Part shown: positions 58,624-64,000 of the stretch, piece by piece
Numbering within the stretch: the first letter of the stretch is position 1
Layout of the letters: the number at the start of each line of letters is the position of its first letter
Assembly: GCA_947172415.1 (NCBI GenBank)
Contig: OX359191.1
Coordinates: forward strand, 2,542,001 to 2,606,000
DNA from: Chondrosia reniformis
Lineage: Eukaryota > Porifera > Demospongiae > Chondrillida > Chondrillidae
Direction of reading: 5' to 3'
DNA length: 64,000 bases
Position numbers and translations under genes: made by a program
The notes under the pieces: generated by a model
Database searches by the model: none
Told to the model about the DNA's origin: nothing
The model's input: only the letters and a program-made list of their open reading frames with translations

Positions 58624-61243
58624 TAGTTATATGTTTGTGGACTAGTTAAATATACTAATTGTATGCACTAGCTGTATGTACTAGTTATATGTACTATTCA
58701 TAATTACAAGGTATATGTGTATTTACTAGTTATATGTAGTAAATGAATGAGCTAGTTATATGTCCTAGCTTTTTCTCCTAGTTGAATGGACTAATTGAAT
58801 GTACTAGTTGTATGTACTATTTGCATGTACTAGTTATTTACAGCTGTATTTAATAGTTGTATGTATAGACTAGTTGTTAATATTAGCTATATACTAGATG
58901 TATATTCAAGTTGTATGTTCTATATAGTATAATGTTCTCGTTCTATGAACTAGTAGTATTTACTAGTTTCTAGTTGTATGTACTAGTTGTAAGTACTAGT
59001 TGTAGGTACTATGTGTATGTACCAGTTGTTGATTCTTGTACTAGGTATACTATGTACTAAGTAGGTTCTAGTTGTATGGACTAGATACTTGTTGCATGTA
59101 CTAGTTGTATGAACTAGTTTTATAAACTAGTTGTGTGTATGGTTTATATGTACTAGTTATATATACTAGTTATATTTACTAGCTATATGCACTATTTGTG
59201 TGTACTAATTGTATTCACTAGTTGTATGTACTAGTTGTATGTACTCAATACTATTTATATGTACTAGTCAAATGGAGTAGTTATTTGTACTAGTTGAATG
59301 TAAAAGTAGTGTGTAAATGTTGTATGTACTAGTTGTATGTACTAGTTGTATGTACTAGTTGTATGTACTATGTGTATGAACCAGTTGTTGATTCTTGTAC
59401 TACTTATACTATGGACTAGGTAGGTTCTAGTTGTATGTACTAGATACCTGTTGCATGTACTAGTTGTATGAACTAGTTTTATGAACTAGTTCTGTGGAGT
59501 TTTTATATGTAATAGTTATATGTACCAGTTATATGTACTAGTTATATTTACTAGCTGTATGTACTATTTGTGTACTAATTGTATGCACTAGTTGTATGTA
59601 CTAGTTGTATGTACTCAATACTATTTATATGTACTAGTCAAATGGAGTAGTTATTTGTACTAGTTGAGTGTAAAAGTAGTGTGTAATTGTTGTATGTACT
59701 AGTTATATGTACTGGTTGTATGTACTATTTGTATGTACTAGTTGTACGTACTAGTTGTATGTACAATGTGTATGAACCAGTTGTTGATTCTTGTACTACT
59801 TATACTATGGACTAGGTAGGTTCTAATTGTATGCACTAGTTGTATGTACTAGTTGTATGTACTCAATACTATTTAAATGTACTAGTCAAATGGAGTAGTT
59901 ATTTGTACTAGTTGAATGTAAAAGTAGTGTGTAATTGTTGTATGTACTAGTTATATGTACTGGTTGTATGTACTAGTTGTATGTACTAGTTGTACGTACT
60001 AGTTGTATGTACTATGTGTATGAACCAGTTGTTGATTCTTGTACTACTTATACTATGGACTAGGTAGGTTCTAGTTGTATATACTAGATACTTGTTGCAT
60101 GTACTAGTTGTATGAACTAGTTTTATGAACTAGTTCTATGGAATTTTTATGTACTAGTTATATGTACCAGTTATATGTACTAGTTTTGTGTACTAGTAGT
60201 ATGTACTAGTTATATTTACTAGCTGTATGTACTTTTTGTGTACTAATTGTATGCACTAGTTGTATGTACTAGTTGTATGTACTCAATACTATTTGTATGC
60301 TCTAGTCGAAAAGAGTAGTTATTTGTACTAGTTGAATGTATAAGTAGTGTGTAATTGTTGTATGTACTAGTTATAGGTACTAGTTGTATGAACTATTTGT
60401 ATGTACTAGTTGTATGTACTAGTTGTATGTACTATTGCCTAACTGTATGTACTAGTTGTATATACTAGATGTTTGAACTAGTTTTAGGTTCTAGTACAAG
60501 TTATACTAGGTACTAGGAATGAACTAGTTCTATGAACTACTTGTTTGTTTGTGTAAACTAGTTTTCAGTACTAGTTGTATGTTCTCTATTTATCTACTAG
60601 TTATATGTGTATGTACTAGTCATAAGTAATAGTTATATGTACTAGTTATATTTACTAGTGGCATGTACTAGTTGTATGTTCTAGTAGTATATACTAGCTG
60701 TAGGTTCTGACCCTAATTATATTGGGTACTAGGGAGATACTAGTTGTATATACTACTTATATGTAGTAGTTGGATGTACTAGTTGGATGTACTACTTATA
60801 TGTACTCATTACATTTGTATGTACTGGGTGTATGTACTACTTGTTTGTACTAGATATATGTATTCTAGTTATACATACTATTTACATGTACTATATATAT
60901 GTGTATGTAATAGGTATATGTACTACTTGTATGTACTAGCTGTATTATCTGGTTGTATGTACTAATTCTATGTACTAGTTTTATGAACTAGTTGTATGTA
61001 CTAGATATGAACCAGTTGTATGAACAAGATGTATGCACAAGTTCTTTTACTAGCTATTTACCAGTTTTATGAACTAGTTTAATGTACTAGTTGTAAGTAC
61101 TAGTCGCATGTACTAGTTATATGTACTAATTACTAGTTGTTTGAACTAGTTGTACCTATTAATTTTATATACTAGTTGTATGTACTAGTTGTATGTTTAT
61201 ACCAGTTGCATGTACTAGTTAAATGTACTCTATTTTATATATT
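58624..61243 (+). repeat. 13-bp satellite, forward, with higher-order repeat
   Basis: Forward units. Between about 58960 and 60430 a longer module recurs: CCAGTTGTTGATTCTTGTAC, ACTATGGACTAGGTAGG and AGTCAAATGGAGTAGTTATT. The first marker lies near 59021, 59379, 59774 and 60021, so module length varies from about 250 to 390 bp. Confidence 0.95.
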
Positions 61244-61995
61244 TGTGGCAGTCGAGGTTAGAAACTCGACTTTATGTCAGTGGGTCGCAAATTAAGTTTT
61301 TTGCATTTTCGGAAAGAACTATTGGTCTATCTTCGCTGAAAGTTTCAAAGCAATACCTTCATTTACGGCAGAGCTAGAGCCTCAGAAGTACCCACGATTG
61401 GACTCCAGCCGTCTCTTTCCATATAATTTGCATATTAATAAGCTATAAAATGTCCGCCGCCACATTCACGGACTATCGGATTTCGTTCCAAAACAGCCCG
61501 ATCCTTCTTCGTATTTGGTAAGTTCCTTAGCAATTTACACCACACAGTATTATAAGCAGCATTCTAGAGCAAAAGATTGACAAGTAGGAAAACAATAGCT
61601 ATTATTGTTTTTAGTTAGCTAGCTAGCTAGCATTCACTAGCTACCTTATCCTTAAATAGTCTTACTGAGAACGCAAAGCAACGTGTACCAAAATGCATGC
61701 AGAAAATCATACTCCACTAGGTAGCTAATACAAGCAGCATAAACAACATGTAGCTACATCTGACAAACCATATAGCTAATGTCACATCTTTGAGTGAGCA
61801 TATCGTGGTCCAGGAACGTGAAATTGTCGTCGGTCAAAGACCAACAGACAGCCCTTTGACTGGACAACACCCTGCAAGTAGTCAAACACGACTTCTGAGG
61901 ACGCAAAAAGTCGAATACTAACGAAAACTTTGCACGCGCCGTTCTCAAAACTAATATTGCGACATAACGTCGAGTGTCTAACCTCGACTGCCACA
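61244..61995. mobile_element. Non-autonomous DNA transposon with 27-bp TIRs
   Basis: Begins TGTGGCAGTCGAGGTTAGA and ends with its reverse complement. The terminal repeats match over 27 bp with one mismatch (an A/C difference, then ACTCGAC). The interior of about 700 bp has no transposase. Open frames on the minus strand start within the TIR and look accidental. A GCTA repeat lies near 61617-61632. Both flanks are TATA-rich, so the target duplication is ambiguous. Confidence 0.8.
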
Positions 61996-62340
61996 TATAC
62001 TAGTTGTATGTACCTGTTTCTAGTTGGATTTACTAGTTTTATGTACTAGTTCTATGTACTCTGTGGATGCACTATTTATTTGAACTAGTTATATTTTTAT
62101 GTATTAGTTATATGTAGTAGGTGTGTGTACTAGTTATATGTACTAGTTAAAAGTACTAATTGTATGCATTAGTTGTATGTACTAGAACTAGCTATATTTA
62201 CTAATTTTAGGAAATAGTTGTATGTATTAGTTGTGTGTAGTAGTTGCATGTGCTAATTGTATATAAAAGTTCTGTGTACTAGTTGTATGTATATACTAGT
62301 TGCATGTACCAGCTAGGTACTATTTGTATGTTCTAATTGT
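61996..62340 (+). repeat. 13-bp satellite, forward
   Basis: Resumes after the TIR element and ends at the last strand switch at about 62340. Confidence 0.95.
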
Positions 62341-64000
62341 GTACATACAACTAGTTCATACAATTAGCACATAGAACTAGGACATAACTAGTATATATAA
62401 CTAGTCCATACAACTAGTACATAGAACAAGTACATACAACTAGTTCATACATCTACTTACTAGTAAATACAACTAGTCCATAAAACTAGTACATACAACT
62501 AGTACATAGCAATAGTACATAGCACTAATACAAGAAATTAGTACATACAACTAGTCCATACAACTAGATCTTACAACTAGTTCATACATCTAGTTACTAG
62601 TAAATACAACTAGTACAGACAACTAGTTCATACAACTAGTACATACAACTAGTACATACAACTAGTTCATACAATTAGCACATAGAACTAGGACATAACT
62701 AGTATATATAACTACATGCACCTAGTACATCCAACTAGTATATACAACTAGTAAATACAGATTATTACTAGTACATTCGACTAGAACATATTACTAGTAC
62801 ATACAACTAGATTACATACAACTTGTACATACAACAAGAAACTAGTACATGCAACTAGTGAACACAACTATATAGTACATACAACGAATCATATCACTCT
62901 ATACAACTAGGACATAGAGATAGTTACTGGTACATACAATTAGTACATACAACTAATACATAAAACTACTACGTATAACAATGACATATAACTAGTACCT
63001 ACAACTAGTATCTAGTACATAAAAATAGTACTTATAACTAGTACAAATAACCAGTACAAACACATATAACGAGTACTTTTAACTAGTACATACAACTAGA
63101 CTACATACAACTAGAAACTAGTAAATACAACTAGTACACAAAACTTGAACGTCCAACTAGTTACTAGTTCACACAACAAGTACTAGTACATAGTACATAC
63201 CACTAGTAAATACAACTAGTAAATATAACTAGTACATACAACAATTACACACAATTTGTACATACATCTGTACATATAACTAGAACATACAACTAGTATA
63301 TAAAACTAGTATCTAGTACATAAAACTAGAACTAACAACTAGTATATATAACTAGTACATACAACTACTTTTCATCTAGTTACTAGTAAATGCAACTAGT
63401 ACACACAACTAGTACATACAACTAGTAACTACAATTAGTAAATATAACTAGTACCAACAACAATTACACGCAACTAGAACATACAACTAGTAAATACAGT
63501 TTTTATTAGTACATACAACTAGTACATACAACTAGTACATATAACTAGTTACTAGTGTATACAAATAGTACATACAACTAGTACATACAGCTAATACATA
63601 TAACTAGTTAGTAGTACATACTACTAGTATATACGACTAGTTACAAAACATACAAGTAGTTACTGGTACATACAACTAGTTACTAGCACACCCAACTAGT
63701 ACTTAGAACTAGTACACACAACTGATAAATACAGATTGTTTTTAGTGCATTCAACTAGTACGTAAAACTTGTACGTACAATTAGTTACTGGTACATACAA
63801 CAAGTACACAGAGCTAGTACATATAACTAGTAACTACAACTAGTATATACAAATGCTATCTAAAACATAAAACTAGTACATACAACTAGTACTTACAATT
63901 TGTACAAACAACTAGTTCTTACATCTAGTTACTAGCAAATACAATTAGTACATAAAACTAGTACGTACAACTAGTAACTATAACTAATAAATATAATCAG
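62341..64000 (-). repeat. 13-bp satellite, reversed, to window end
   Basis: TACATACAACTAG units to the last base, so the array continues beyond the window. The junction at 62340 is immediate (ATTGTGTACATACAACTAG) with no spacer. Confidence 0.95.

Noticed and set aside
61754-61996. Minus-strand frames of 70-80 residues at the right end of the TIR element.
   Set aside because: Two overlapping frames begin inside or at the edge of the terminal repeat and have no recognisable features. Chance frames are more likely.
1-64000. CRISPR array.
   Set aside because: The regular repeats are contiguous satellites without unique spacers, and the host is clearly eukaryotic.
38511-64000. Telomeric or rDNA-associated repeat.
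   Set aside because: The 13-bp unit is not a TTAGGG-type repeat, and no rRNA sequence was recognised in the window.

Overview
The window looks like repeat-rich, gene-poor metazoan DNA. There are no bacterial-style genes or operons. The only protein-like sequence is mobile-element-derived, partly split by GT-AG introns, and mostly broken by stops and frameshifts. The retroelement and transposon families match ones I associate, from memory, with sponges and cnidarians. A demosponge is my best guess, but that is inference. The landscape suggests heterochromatin, for example pericentromeric or subtelomeric, but I see no telomere repeat and no rDNA.

Layout. 1-1333: degenerate 13-bp satellite (unit CTAGTTGTATGTA). 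1334-6968: remnant of a probable two-gene DNA transposon, with a minus-strand spliced gene (1744-5342) and a divergent plus-strand C2H2 zinc-finger/transposase-like gene (5528-6968). 6969-27505: an array of about 57 units of about 250 bp. Each unit carries a tRNA-like module (box-B-like sequence, T-arm hairpin, acceptor-like stem). The array is interrupted by two duplicated pogo-like MITEs, a retroelement 3' fragment, a twice-present insertion with an intact RPA/OB-like ORF, two MITEs with a helix-turn-helix mini-ORF, and a 2-kb stretch ending in a near-perfect 0.9-kb palindrome. 27511-29610: a 122-bp tandem repeat that reverses orientation in the middle. 29616-32592: a broken retroelement containing an inverted copy of its own 3' end. 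33309-38510: two copies, tail to tail, of a second non-LTR retrotransposon (SANT/Myb-like N-terminus, reverse transcriptase, CCHC knuckle, PD-(D/E)XK-type endonuclease). 38511-64000: mostly 13-bp satellite that changes strand at about 45.9-46.6, 58.6 and 62.3 kb, with TIR elements, a third retroelement fragment and three copies of an unidentified gene fragment embedded in it.

Most notable observation: the right-hand non-LTR copy begins at 38510 (minus strand), exactly where an HDV-like self-cleaving ribozyme fold starts. P1, P2, P3, a possible P1.1, P4 and a GGCTAAAT J4/2 strand can all be drawn by hand. This fits the R2-type strategy of releasing the element RNA by ribozyme cleavage at its 5' end.

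How the parts relate: the satellites serve as insertion targets, and the arrays then amplify in blocks that carry their insertions along (offsets of about 1.53, 1.83 and 4.06 kb). Four inverted-repeat structures are clustered between 26.1 and 38.5 kb. I see no convincing single-copy host gene.
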